Of a DNA stretch of 64,000 nt, positions 35,002 to 45,619 are shown in pieces. Numbering within the stretch: position 1 is the stretch's first letter; every line of letters starts with the position of its first letter. Under the pieces are notes generated by a model. That model searched no databases. It saw only the letters and a list, made by a program, of their open reading frames with translations, and was not told the DNA's origin. Both the position numbers and the translations under genes were made by a program. The DNA is from Sphaerulina vaccinii (taxonomy: Eukaryota > Ascomycota > Dothideomycetes > Mycosphaerellales > Mycosphaerellaceae): assembly GCA_022570795.1 (NCBI GenBank), contig JAKUDP010000007.1, forward strand, positions 1,674,001 through 1,738,000, in the 5' to 3' direction.

Positions 35002-35642
35002 CTCCTACTTAGCTAAATAGAGTAATCTTAACTAAATAGTTATATTAGTTTGAGATTCCTACTTAGTTATTAATAGGAATACTACTAACTAATTATTTCT
35101 ATAGATAGAAATTATCCAAATTCCTCTATCTTAAAATCTAAGATATCTAAGATGCTACCTACTATAAGGTCCTCTAAGCCGAGCTCTGTCCTACTAAAGT
35201 ATATTAGGATATTCTAGCCTAAGGAGAGTAATAATTACTATAACTAAATTGTAAGTCCTAGAGTTATTATAATATAATCCTTCCTAACTTATAATAGAAA
35301 CTCTATAAAAAAGCCCTCTTTAACTTTCTTAAAAAGTACTACCGATCCTAGAATATAGTTAAATCTCTAGTTAGAAAAGTATATACTATAGTTAGTATTC
35401 TTAGAGATATTTAGAATTAGAAGAAGTATAAGCTTCTTCTAGAGTAGACTTAGGTAGTTAAAGAAGTTTAGAACATAACTATATTCTTTAAGAGTATTTT
35501 AACTAAAGCTTTAGTAGTATAGAAGGAGTATAAGAATATCTCTCTAGACGATAGGAAGAAGGTAAAGAAAGCAATTAAGGAGTTTGTTAAGGAGGCTCTA
35601 AAACTAGAGTTAGAGTAGTATTTCTAGTTAATAAATAAATAA
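35001..35642 (+). pseudogene. Antisense accessory frame of C2
   Basis: Collinear copy of the C1 antisense frame, with the same length and the same TAA end (35640-35642). It retains CGA where C1 has TAA in the segment EYYxSQNIV. This supports reading these stops as RIP products of a once-open frame. Function unknown. Confidence 0.55.
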
Positions 35643-38600
35643 GAGTTTCTATTTCTTTTATCTCTCTTTATCTCTTCTTTTTATTTTTTAACTTAGGGAA
35701 AAAATTCTACTTAAAATAGAGTTAGGTAAGGAATTCTTTAAACTATAGACTAGTTTTTAGCTTAGTAAGTCTATCTATAGCTATCTCTTTAGTATTATAA
35801 TATTCTATAGAGATAAGCCTGTTCTACTAGAGTCTCCTAACTGCATTATACTATATATTAATATATTTTAACTTATTATATATATAAGCATCTTTTATAA
35901 GAGTTAGGCATGCCTAGTTGTCTCCTCTAATTAGGATAGGCCTAATTAATACTACTATATCTTAGTTTCTAAGAATCTTTAGTTAGTAGGAGCATTCTCC
36001 TACTAACTTAGGGTATCCAAGCTCTCTTAGAAGAGATCCAAGGAACTAGGACTACTTAGTATAGGCTCCTATAGCTATATACTTAGCTTCTATTATAGAT
36101 ATAGTAATAGATTTCTATTTCTTACTTATCTAGGATACTAGAGCTTTATAGAGAAAGAATATATATCCTAAGATAGATACTCTATTAGACTTATCTATAG
36201 CATAGTTAGAGTCCACATACCTAATTAGACTTCTACTAGCTCTTCTAAAGACTAGTCCAAGTAATAGATTTAATTTTAGATACCTAGTAAGTTTCTTAAA
36301 GGCTTTCTTATAGCTAACTATTAGGTCTCCTATATAGGAGCTTAGTCTTCTAAAAGCAAAGGAAATGTCTAGCCTACTAATTGTAGCTAGCTATATCTAT
36401 ATTCTAATAAGTAATTAGTATTCCTACTTATTATATCTCTTATCCTTATATCTAGCTAGCTTTAAGCTCTTATAGCTATCTATAGGTAAGTAGGTTGGAC
36501 TTAATATATCCTAACTTATTTCTAGCTTAGCTAGGTTCTTTAAGATATAGTATTCTTAGTCTAGCTTTAGCTATCTAGCTTTCCTATCTCTCCTAATTCT
36601 TATTTCTAGAAGCTTATTAGGTTCCTTTAGATCCTTAATCTTAAAGAATCTAGCTAGCTATACCTTAAACTACTCTATATCCTTAATTCTCTTGCCTATA
36701 ATTAGTATATTATTAATATAGATAATAAGTATTAGACTCTTTCTTTCTTTATAAACTAGAAGATAGAGATCTATCTCTAATTATCTAAATCTAATCTCTT
36801 TTATTTTTGAAATATAGAGCTAATTCTAGTCTCTTACTACCTACTTTAGGCTATAGAGACTTCTTAGTATTTTTAGTACTATTCTAATTAGCAACTTAAC
36901 TTCTAGAGGTAGGATTATATAGATGTTTTTATAAAGAGTATTCTCTATAAATATATTTAATATATCTACTTAGTAGAGCTCTAGATCTCTCTTATATATA
37001 ATAGCTATAAATACCCTAAAGATATCCTACCTAACTATTAGAGCAAAAGTGTCTATAAAGTCTACTCCAAACTTCTAAGAGAATCCTCTTATAACTAGTC
37101 TTGCCTTAAACTTGTTAATAGCTCTACTAATTCTTCTCTTAATATTAAAGACCTATTTTAATATAATTAGGTTAGCTCCCTTTAGAGGAACTTCCTAAGT
37201 CTAGGTATTATTTGCTACTAGTATATTAAGTTTATTTTGGATAGCTTCCCTCTATAGGTATCCCTACTTTAGGTTATTAATAGCCTCCTTATATAACTTA
37301 GGAATTAGTACTTCCTATCTATATTTAGCCTTAGTAATAATAGCTAATAGGGCTTTCTCTATATTCTTTAGGGTAACAAAGAATGCAATCTCTTTAATCT
37401 CTTCTAGAAATTTAGAATTCTAAAGTTAACTTAGGTTAAATAATATTAATAAGAAGAAGGCTTTCTTATAGGAGTCCTTACTTCTCTTCTTAGAGTCCTT
37501 ATCTTCTAAGCCTATCTTAATAGATATTAGTATATCTATCTCTTCTAATCTAATAGGTTTTAGTTTTCTATTAAACCTATTAGGTTCCCTAGATACTTTT
37601 CTCTTTCTAGGAATAAGCTAATTAGACTACTTCTAGGAACTTGTCTCTTCTAGTCTAATAGGCTTTAGCTTTCCTATAAATCTATCTAGTTCTATAGAGG
37701 CCTTTCTTTTCTTAGAATAGGTAGTAGGGCTCCTAGGAGCCTAACTATAGAACTACTTAGTAGAATTCTTAGTTAGGCCTCTAGGGGCTTTACTAGACTT
37801 TCTCTAAGTTTGACTTCTTATTATCCTTAGTTAATCTATTCTTTCTAGCTCTAAATCTTTAGTTTCCTTCTTAGAAAACTTTTTGTATTCTCCTATATCT
37901 TTTAGAAAAGGAGGGAGTTATATAAAGAGCTTCTTTAGCTCTTTTAGACTTTCTTTTTTAGGCTTATTGTCCTAATTGCTAGCTTCCCTACTTACTTAGG
38001 GAGTAGTTAACTTAGTAACTTGTAATACTAGCCCTAGGCTAGAAGAGGGTATAGGGTAATTAGCTTTAGGTAGTCTTCTAACTAGTCTCTTTATAGGAGC
38101 TATACTTAGAAGATTCTTAATTATAATCCTAAGATCCAATTTACTACCTAGCTTGTTCTTAAAGAAGTCTATATTTAAGTACTATTTAATAGCTCTTATA
38201 TCTAGTTCCTAGAATATCTAGGCTTTAGCTATCTTATTAATATATCTAATAAAGATAGTATCTTTTCCCCTATTTATTAACTTGTTACTTCTTGCCTATT
38301 AAGGCTAGGCTCTTATATCTATATAGACTGTTGCCTAATAGCCCTATACCCTTAGGTAAGAAACTATAGGCCTAATCCTATTAAAGGCTTTATTAGGTAA
38401 AAGCTTCTATCCTTTAGTTTCTAGTCTATTTAGTAGCTTATTCCTTATATAGGTCTAAGTATTAAGTGCCTCTAGCTAGAACTTAATTAGTATCTTACTC
38501 TCTTCTAGTATTGCTCTAATAGAGTTCTCTAATATCTAGATAGATCTCTCTACTACCCTATTCTATAGGGAGTTATAGGCCTTAGTAGTTTCTAGATTAA

Positions 38601-41077
38601 TTCCAAGATTCTTCTTCTACTATTTAACTAAAGTAATAAGCTCTCTAGCATTATTAATTCTAATAGCTTTTAACTTAGTACTAGATTATCTCTTAGCTTT
38701 AAGTCTCTAGTTTTAGAGAGCCTATATAGTATCTATTCTTCTCTTAAGAGAGAAGGCCTATTTCTTCCTTAAGAAGTTATTAATAATCTTAAGCTAGTAC
38801 TTAAAACTAAGTCTTAATTCTAGGAGTAGACTATAGATATCTATAGAGACTAGAGATAGTCTCTTAGGTCTTCTCTTTATTACTTTACTAAGGTACTTCT
38901 TTATATTAGTAATAGAATAGACTCTATAGGTATACTTATCTTTTTCTTTTAGAGTTAGGATCTTCTAATTAAGGTTAGTAACCTTATAGAGGTCTTTTAG
39001 TAGACCTTTGCCAAAGTATATAAATCTCCTATACTATAGCTCCTACTATTTTAGATCCTTTTCTAATAGTATAGCTATAGCTACATCCTCCTCTACTTTA
39101 TTAGTATACGATAAGTAATATACTTTTTCTTATAGAAGTAGTAAAATTTTATTAATAAATAGAACACCTCCCTTAATTCTAGTCTTAACTACTATCTAAC
39201 CTTTAGGAGAAATAAGAGAGAAAGAAGGTTTCTAAACTCTAAACTATTTACTAAATTAGTTCTAAGAAATAAGGCTAACTCTAAGATTAGGTATAAAGAG
39301 TACCTTTGCTAGAAGAACTTTTCTTTCTATCTTTCCTCTTATCTATACTAACCCTCTATATATTATATAGAGATATCTACCTCCTACTTTTACCTAGACC
39401 TTCTTAATAAGTAGTTCTAGGCTTCTAAAGAAGTAAACTTAGTTAGTTATATATAATAAGGTATAGGAGTCTAAGAGCTATTACTAGGATAATAACTTGC
39501 TTTTAGCTTCTACTATAGAGTAGGCCACTTTATTAACTTTATTATTATTAGATAGTAAATTATTCCTAGATCTAGAGCCTAATAGGCTAGACTTAGATTA
39601 ACTTTCCTCTTAGGCTAAAAATCCCTTCTTAGACTTAGAGGATACCTTCTTAAGTCTAAGTAGCTAATAGCTTATCTTCTTTATAAGCTTCTTAAGGTCT
39701 TTATATAAAGATAACTTCTAAGGACCTCTCTTTAAGAGTCTCTTATTCTTAGGAGAAGGACTCCTCCTCTTTATAGAGGGTTTCCTATCCTTCCTATTAG
39801 AGCTTAGTCTAAAAGATAAGGGTGCTCTACTTCTTAGAGCTATAGTCTACTACTTAATAGCCTTCTTAGCTTTTAACAACTCGGGATAGTCTTTAAACTA
39901 GTACTTTCTATTCTTATAGAGTAAGTACTAAGGCGGGCTTCTCCCTATAATAGAGGAATAGCTATATTTAAGGTCTAAGTTATCTCTTGCCTTTTAGAAT
40001 TCAAGTATAAGGAGTATAGTATCTATATCTAGGCTAGGTTAGGTTATTAGAGCATTCTTAGTTAATTTGTATAAAGAAGAGAGAGATTGGAGGAGATGTT
40101 TTATCCTCTTACTAGGTATCTAATAATAACTCTCCTAGGGATTAATCTCTATAATCCTCTTGCCTAGTTTAGTAAGGTGTAACTAAGCTGCTCTTATTAT
40201 ATTTTCTAGCCCTATCCTAAAGGTTACAAATTGCTTAACTAGTCTAATCGCTTAGGCTATTAATACTCTACTATATTTGTTCTAGAGTATTACCTATATC
40301 TCTATAGTATAATCTATTTAATACTAGGTATTAAGTTCTAGTTTATTATTATTAGAAATATAGCTTCTAATACTATATCTATATATAGCATTGTCTTTAG
40401 TATATATAGGTAGGTTAAATATTGCAATTCTTATACCTAGATTAGAGATTATCTCTACTCTGCTCTGTTCTAGATAGTACTCTAGAGATAGGAGTCCTAA
40501 GATAACCTCCTACTATTCTTTCCCTTTAAGCTTATCTTATTATAGCTTAAACTATCTTCTCTAGTTAGATCTTTTAAGTATAGGAATCTTGTCCCTTCTG
40601 CCTTCTCTTTCTATATCTATAGTTATTAAAATAAAGTAGGAAATAAGGTATATTTATAATAGAGTCGCTTAGGCTAGCTAAGGTTCTAGAGATTAGACTA
40701 GAAGTGTAGGTTAGTATAAAGAAAACTAGCTTCTTATATCGGTCCGGAGAAGAGGGAAAAAGGTAGTATAGTAAGTATATACTAGAACTTAGATCTATCT
40801 CTCCTAGTAGAGTTTCGGTAGTCTGCTCTTAGGCAAGACTCTTCTAGTATACTTTGCTATTTATAGTAGTAGGGAGTTACAAAGGGTATTAGTTAAGAGT
40901 AAAGATATTCTACTTAATCTTATAGGGCCTTTAGTATCTTATCTATAACTTAGGTACAAACTAAGCTTCTTTATAGTATAGTAAGAGATGCCTCTAACTT
41001 CTAGATGTTTTTAGCCGTAGGCTAGGGATATAAGTAACCTATACTAATATAGGTTGCTTAAGTTCAGTTGCTATACT
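35643..41077 (-). pseudogene. C2 gag-pol relic
   Basis: Same gene order as C1. The RT core at 36709-36720 again reads YINN. RNase H lies near 36.1-36.2 kb and integrase near 38.3-39.0 kb. Stops are spread through every frame. Confidence 0.85.
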
Positions 41078-41089
41078 AGGCTTATAACC
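41078..41089 (-). other. Primer-binding site of C2
   Basis: AGGCTTATAACC on the plus strand, adjacent to the 5' LTR, identical to that of C1. Confidence 0.7.
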
Positions 41090-41439
41090 TATTAAAAATG
41101 GCTCCTCTAAAGTAATCTAATAAAGAATACCCTAGATTCCCAAATATCAGAGGTAAAGGTAGATAACGCAAGCAGAGTTAAACTTAGAATTAATCTTTTA
41201 CTAGCTAATACTTAGAGAGATATAGTACTATATTAGGAACTAAAGAACTATTTAGAGAAGATAAGTTAATTAAGTTAGTTAAGTTAGAGAAAAGAGAGAA
41301 ACCTCTACCTATATAGAAAGCTATGTTCCTCCCCTAAGTTACCTAATCTGTCCTAATCGGGATGGACCCTGCCAAGCGCCAAGGATACTATTTACCAACT
41401 CCTAAGATATTACTCTGTCTTGTCTACCAATCTTTAATA
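41090..41439 (-). repeat. 5' LTR of C2 (right end)
   Basis: 350 bp, matching the other three C LTRs; its outer end abuts ATATC (41440-41444). Confidence 0.95.
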
Positions 41440-42310
41440 ATATCTTCTTTTAGAGAGCTTTCTATAAATATATTATTTATATCTACTTAGTATATCTCTA
41501 AGTCCTTCTCGCAAACAACTACTATAAATACCTTTAAAGTATTATACTTTATAGTTAGTATAAAAGTGTTCTTAAAGTCTACTCTAAACTTCTAGAAGAA
41601 CTCTCTAGTAACTAGTCTTGCCTTAAACTTTTTAATAGCTCTACTAATTAATCTTTTTATATTAAAGACCTACCTAGATATTATAAGGTTTGCACTCTTT
41701 AGTAGTATAACCGGCTTCTAGGTATAGTTGCTATCTAAAGCTACTAGTTCTCTCTAGATTGCTTCTTCCTATATATAGCTCTATTTGGAATTCTATATTA
41801 CCTCTTTATAGGACTTTAGAATAGGGACCTCTTGCTTTAAAGTAATATTAGGTCCGAGTACTATAAATACAACCTTCTTAATCTCTACTAAGGTTTCCTA
41901 GATATAATTCCTTTCTTCTTTAATTAGGCTAAGGAATACTTTATAATACTTTGGGTTAGGTATATCCTCTTCCTTATCTCTCTACCTCTTTTAGAGGACC
42001 TACCTTATAACTATACTATAGGCCTTAGGTTTAGGTCCTTCCCCTTTATTAGAAATAGATCTCCTTCTCTTCTAGGATTATACTCTTGCTTCTAGTAGAT
42101 CTTATATAATATCTAGATATTTTCTAATATATATATTTCTACTAGTCTTTTAATAAACTTCGGTCGGCTAATTAGTTAGCTACTCTATTCCAATTTTCTC
42201 CTCCTAAAGCTATATACTCCTAGAGTTTTCTTCTTCTAGATCTATTCTCTAGTACTCCTTCTTGTCCTTCGGTAGAGGTCTAAGCTATATAAATAGTAGT
42301 TAATATTTGG

Positions 42311-42329
42311 TCGGGCCCCTAGGGCCCGA
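42311..42329. repeat. GC-rich palindrome in B, copy 1
   Basis: TCGGGCCCCTAGGGCCCGA is a perfect 8-bp inverted repeat around CTA, inside otherwise AT-rich sequence. A related copy lies at 43405-43423. Confidence 0.75.
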
Positions 42330-43404
42330 TAGACTTTAGGACTCCTCCTACTTCTTTAGTCTCCTAACTAGTTTCCTAACTAGTGCAATACTAGATTAGT
42401 TAAGCTTAGGAATATTTAACTCTAAATCTCCTCCTTTCTTATACTTAAACTACTTAGTATTACTATAGGCCTTAATAGCCCCTATATTAGGCTCCTAGAA
42501 AAGCTATATTTTAGTAGTATCTAGAATATAACCGACGAATATAGTATCCTTGCCTCTATTTATTAGTTTGTCTAATTGTATCCTAGCTAGCTAGGACTTT
42601 GGGTTTATATATATAACTACTCTATAGCCCTAGACCCTAAAGTATAATACTAGAGGTCTCTATCCTAAGAACGCCTCCTTAGGTAAGACCTTAAATCTAT
42701 TAATATCTGGCCTATTTGGAAAAGTATTCCTAATAATAATACTTGCTTCTAGTGCCTTAGGCTAGAACTTAATTAGTATATTGAATTCTTCTAGTATTGC
42801 CCTTATTCTTTCTTTAGAGGTCTAGATCGACCTTTTAATAACTCTATTCTAAATAGAGTTATATACCTTAGTAGTATAGAAAGAGATTCTATTCTCTCTC
42901 TCCTACTACTTTAGTATAGTAAGAAGCTCCCTAGCTCTATTACTCCTTACTACTTAGAGAGAATTTCTAGATTAAAGCTCTACCTTCCTTTTCTATTAGT
43001 AGAGGGTAGGTAGTATATCTATTCTTAACTTTAGTAGGAAGGCCTACTTCTTTCTTAAGAAGTTATTAATAATTTCAAGCTACTACTTAAATTCTAATCT
43101 TAAGATAGGTAGAGGTCTATAGATATTAATAGATATAAGAGCTAGCCTTTAGGGCTTCTACTATATCTCTTTCTCTCTATACTACTTTATCTTTGCTATT
43201 ATATAGACTCTATATACCCTATACTCCTTTGGAATTAGTATTAGGCTTTTTAAATCTAAGACCTAGTAAAGATCCTTTACTATCTTCTCCCTAAAATATA
43301 TAAGCTTTCGATGCTAGAGCTCCTACTAATCCTAGGTACTCTCTAATATATAGAGAGCATATACTTTATCTATTAATTCCTATAAGAAGTATACTTGATT
43401 TCGG

Positions 43405-43423
43405 TCGAGCCCCTAGAGCCCGA
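43405..43423. repeat. GC-rich palindrome in B, copy 2
   Basis: TCGAGCCCCTAGAGCCCGA, differing from the copy at 42311 only by two G-to-A changes. Flanking bases (GGTC before, GACTT after) are also shared, so the repeated unit is about 28 bp. Confidence 0.7.
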
Positions 43424-45353
43424 CGGACTTAGCTAGACTCTTATTAATCTCCTTAATAAATAGGACTCCTCCTAATATTCTTATCTAGACAACTACTTTT
43501 CTAGAGGCTAAAACAAGTATAAATTTTGGTAGTTAAATACTAAACTACTTACTAAACTAACTCTATGAAACAAGATTAACTCTAAGACTAGGCACAAATA
43601 GAATATCTTTTAGTATAATCTGTTTCTCCTTTTTTTTCCTCTATAACTACTTTCCTAATATATATAGCTATTAAGTAGCTACTACCGACCTTAATCTACT
43701 TCCTAGTCTAAAGAGGTTTTAGTTCTCTAAAGAGTAATTCTTAGTTAGTTATATAGGTAGAAGTATAAGAGTCAAGTAGCTATTCCGATAGCCTATACTT
43801 GCCTTTTACATCTATAGTTAAGTAGGCTATCTTATCTATATCCTTATTCTCTAATAGGATCTGAGATGCTTCTAAGGTAGTTAGTAACCCTATATTTTCT
43901 TATACTATAAAAGCTTTCTTTAGGTACTTCTTACTTAAGTTAGATTTCTTCTTAAGAGATTGTACTTTAAGTTTAAGTTGCTTTACTATTTCTTTAAGTT
44001 TATCTTTCCCTAGTAAAGATCCCCTCCTTTATCTTAATAGAGAGTATCTTTTCTTAACTCGGTATCCTATCTTCGGTACTATAGTTTTAGTAGCTCTCTT
44101 TACTCTCTCGAGTCTAGGGTAATTATTCTAAATATATAGTCCTCTATAGAGGAAATAGGCTAGTAGTTCCTAGGTGCCTTTCTTAGCGAATATAGCTATC
44201 TCTTAGCCTATTATCTATTCCTATTTTTCTCTTAGGATTCTAAGGATGTTCTAAGGCTTAAGATCCTACCTTAGGTCTATACTATCTCTAATTATTAAGT
44301 AGGACTTAGGTAGAGCCGCAAGGAGTTACTATATCTTCCTATTCTTAGTCTTAATTTCTTTAAACTATAGAGAGATTGTAACTGCTCTTCTTATAATAGT
44401 ACTTAGGCTCTACTATACTTTATTAATTGTCTAGCTATCTTGTATCTCGAACGTAGTATACTATTTAAGAAGGCTTCTTCCTATAGCTTGAAGCTTACTT
44501 TTATACCTCTTTTTAGCCTATTTCTAGAGCTCCTTTACTATCTTAATCTCCTATATCGCTTCCTAATTATCTACTAATATATAGATATATATCTTATAGA
44601 GAGCTACTATATTATACTTCTTATAGGATGCTCTCTTAATAGAGCTATCTAGCGAGTCTAATAATATAGTTAATATATATTCTAAAAGAGTTAATACTAG
44701 AGTATCTAGTATAGTCTCTAATAGAACCTATTCTACTTACTTAGATATAAGATATATTCTTATTATCCTAAACTAGAACTTATAGTTCTCTCTTATTAGT
44801 ATTAGTATAGCTGCTCTCCTACTAAATCTATTTCCTTATTCTTAATCTATTTTACCTAAAATATTAAAACTAAGCTCTTAAAAATTAATACTCTTTTAAA
44901 TAACTTAAGTAGCAGTTTCTAGAGAGCTGCATTCCTTATCTAAGACTCTCTCCCTTCTCTCCTAGATAAGCTTAGTATAGTTTCCTATACTTCCTACTTA
45001 TCTATACTTGTAGATAGACTTTAATAGTCTCTTCTTAGAGGGATATACCTTTCTAAGGTATTAGTAGTACTCTAGTATAGAGGTTAAGTCTTATCTATAT
45101 AAGATAGTACTTTAGCCTCTAGCTTACTCTTTCCTTTTTATACTCTTTAAGCTCTGCTCCTTAAGTATACCTTACTAGGTTCTTCTCTATCTTATCTACC
45201 TATAGGAACGTCCGGAACTCGCCGGGATCTTCTATATCTTCTTAGTAGTGTAGATAGGTATACCTCGAGTTTCCTAATATTCCTTTTATTATAGGTTCGT
45301 ATTCTACTATTAGAAAAGGCTAACTATTACTATCTAATACTTCTTCTACAAAC

Positions 45354-45367
45354 CCGGGCTTATAACC
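45354..45367 (-). other. Primer-binding site of copia B (initiator tRNA-Met half)
   Basis: The plus strand CCGGGCTTATAACC abuts the 5' LTR. It matches the anticodon stem-loop of fungal initiator tRNA-Met (GGGCTCATAACC) apart from one CpA-to-TpA change. The minus strand is thus complementary to an internal tRNA segment rather than to its CCA end. Confidence 0.72.
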
Positions 45368-45614
45368 TATCGAAATAGGATAATAATATATACGTCTATA
45401 ATATATAGGAAGGGTCTTAATACGTAATAGAAGTAGAAGCGTTAGATAGGAACCAACTATATTAATTATATTAGTTAGTTACAGGTTGTATCTCCTCCTA
45501 AGATATAGAGTATTAGATAAGCTACGTAACCTACTATTACGTAACGTATATTATATAATCTAATCCCTAAGGGGGTGTCTCTTAGATAGTCTAACTAGAC
45601 TATACTTTCTAATA
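45368..45614 (-). repeat. 5' LTR of copia B (right end)
   Basis: 247 bp, pair of 26301-26547; outer end abuts GTTAC (45615-45619). Confidence 0.93.
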
Positions 45615-45619
45615 GTTAC

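Larger units (their letters stand above)
34652..41439 (-). mobile_element. Copia LTR retrotransposon C, copy 2
   Basis: Second full-length C element, also exactly 6,788 bp, same orientation as C1, nested in the RT region of B with duplication ATATC. LTRs are 34652-35001 and 41090-41439. It is collinear with C1 at an offset of 7,458 bp with no obvious indel; the differences noticed are transitions, as expected for two RIP-mutated copies of one source. Confidence 0.95.
41445..45353 (-). pseudogene. Copia B 5' segment: Gag to RT start
   Basis: Largest remaining piece of B, read on the minus strand from 45353 leftwards. It should hold Gag, protease, integrase and the start of RT. The left edge, minus-strand NIFIESSLKEDIY, matches the copia RT block before the C2 insertion. 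The sequence resembles the corresponding parts of C, so B and C are related families. Individual domains are poorly readable after RIP. Confidence 0.7.
26301..45614 (-). mobile_element. Copia LTR retrotransposon B, inserted in A, RIP-mutated
   Basis: Element on the minus strand with 247-bp LTRs (26301-26547 and 45368-45614) and duplication GTTAC. Removing the two C elements and their duplications leaves 5,728 bp. Minus-strand landmarks are the primer-binding site at 45354-45367, RT with YIDN at 34436-34447, and a copia RNase H motif near 27030. CpA and TpG are almost absent, TpA is in great excess, and all frames are full of stops. B lies in the linker of A between integrase and RT. Confidence 0.93.

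Noticed and set aside
27194..41439. Four 350-bp repeats as MITEs or a tandem satellite
   Set aside because: They pair into two elements of equal length with distinct duplications and copia genes between them, so they are LTRs.
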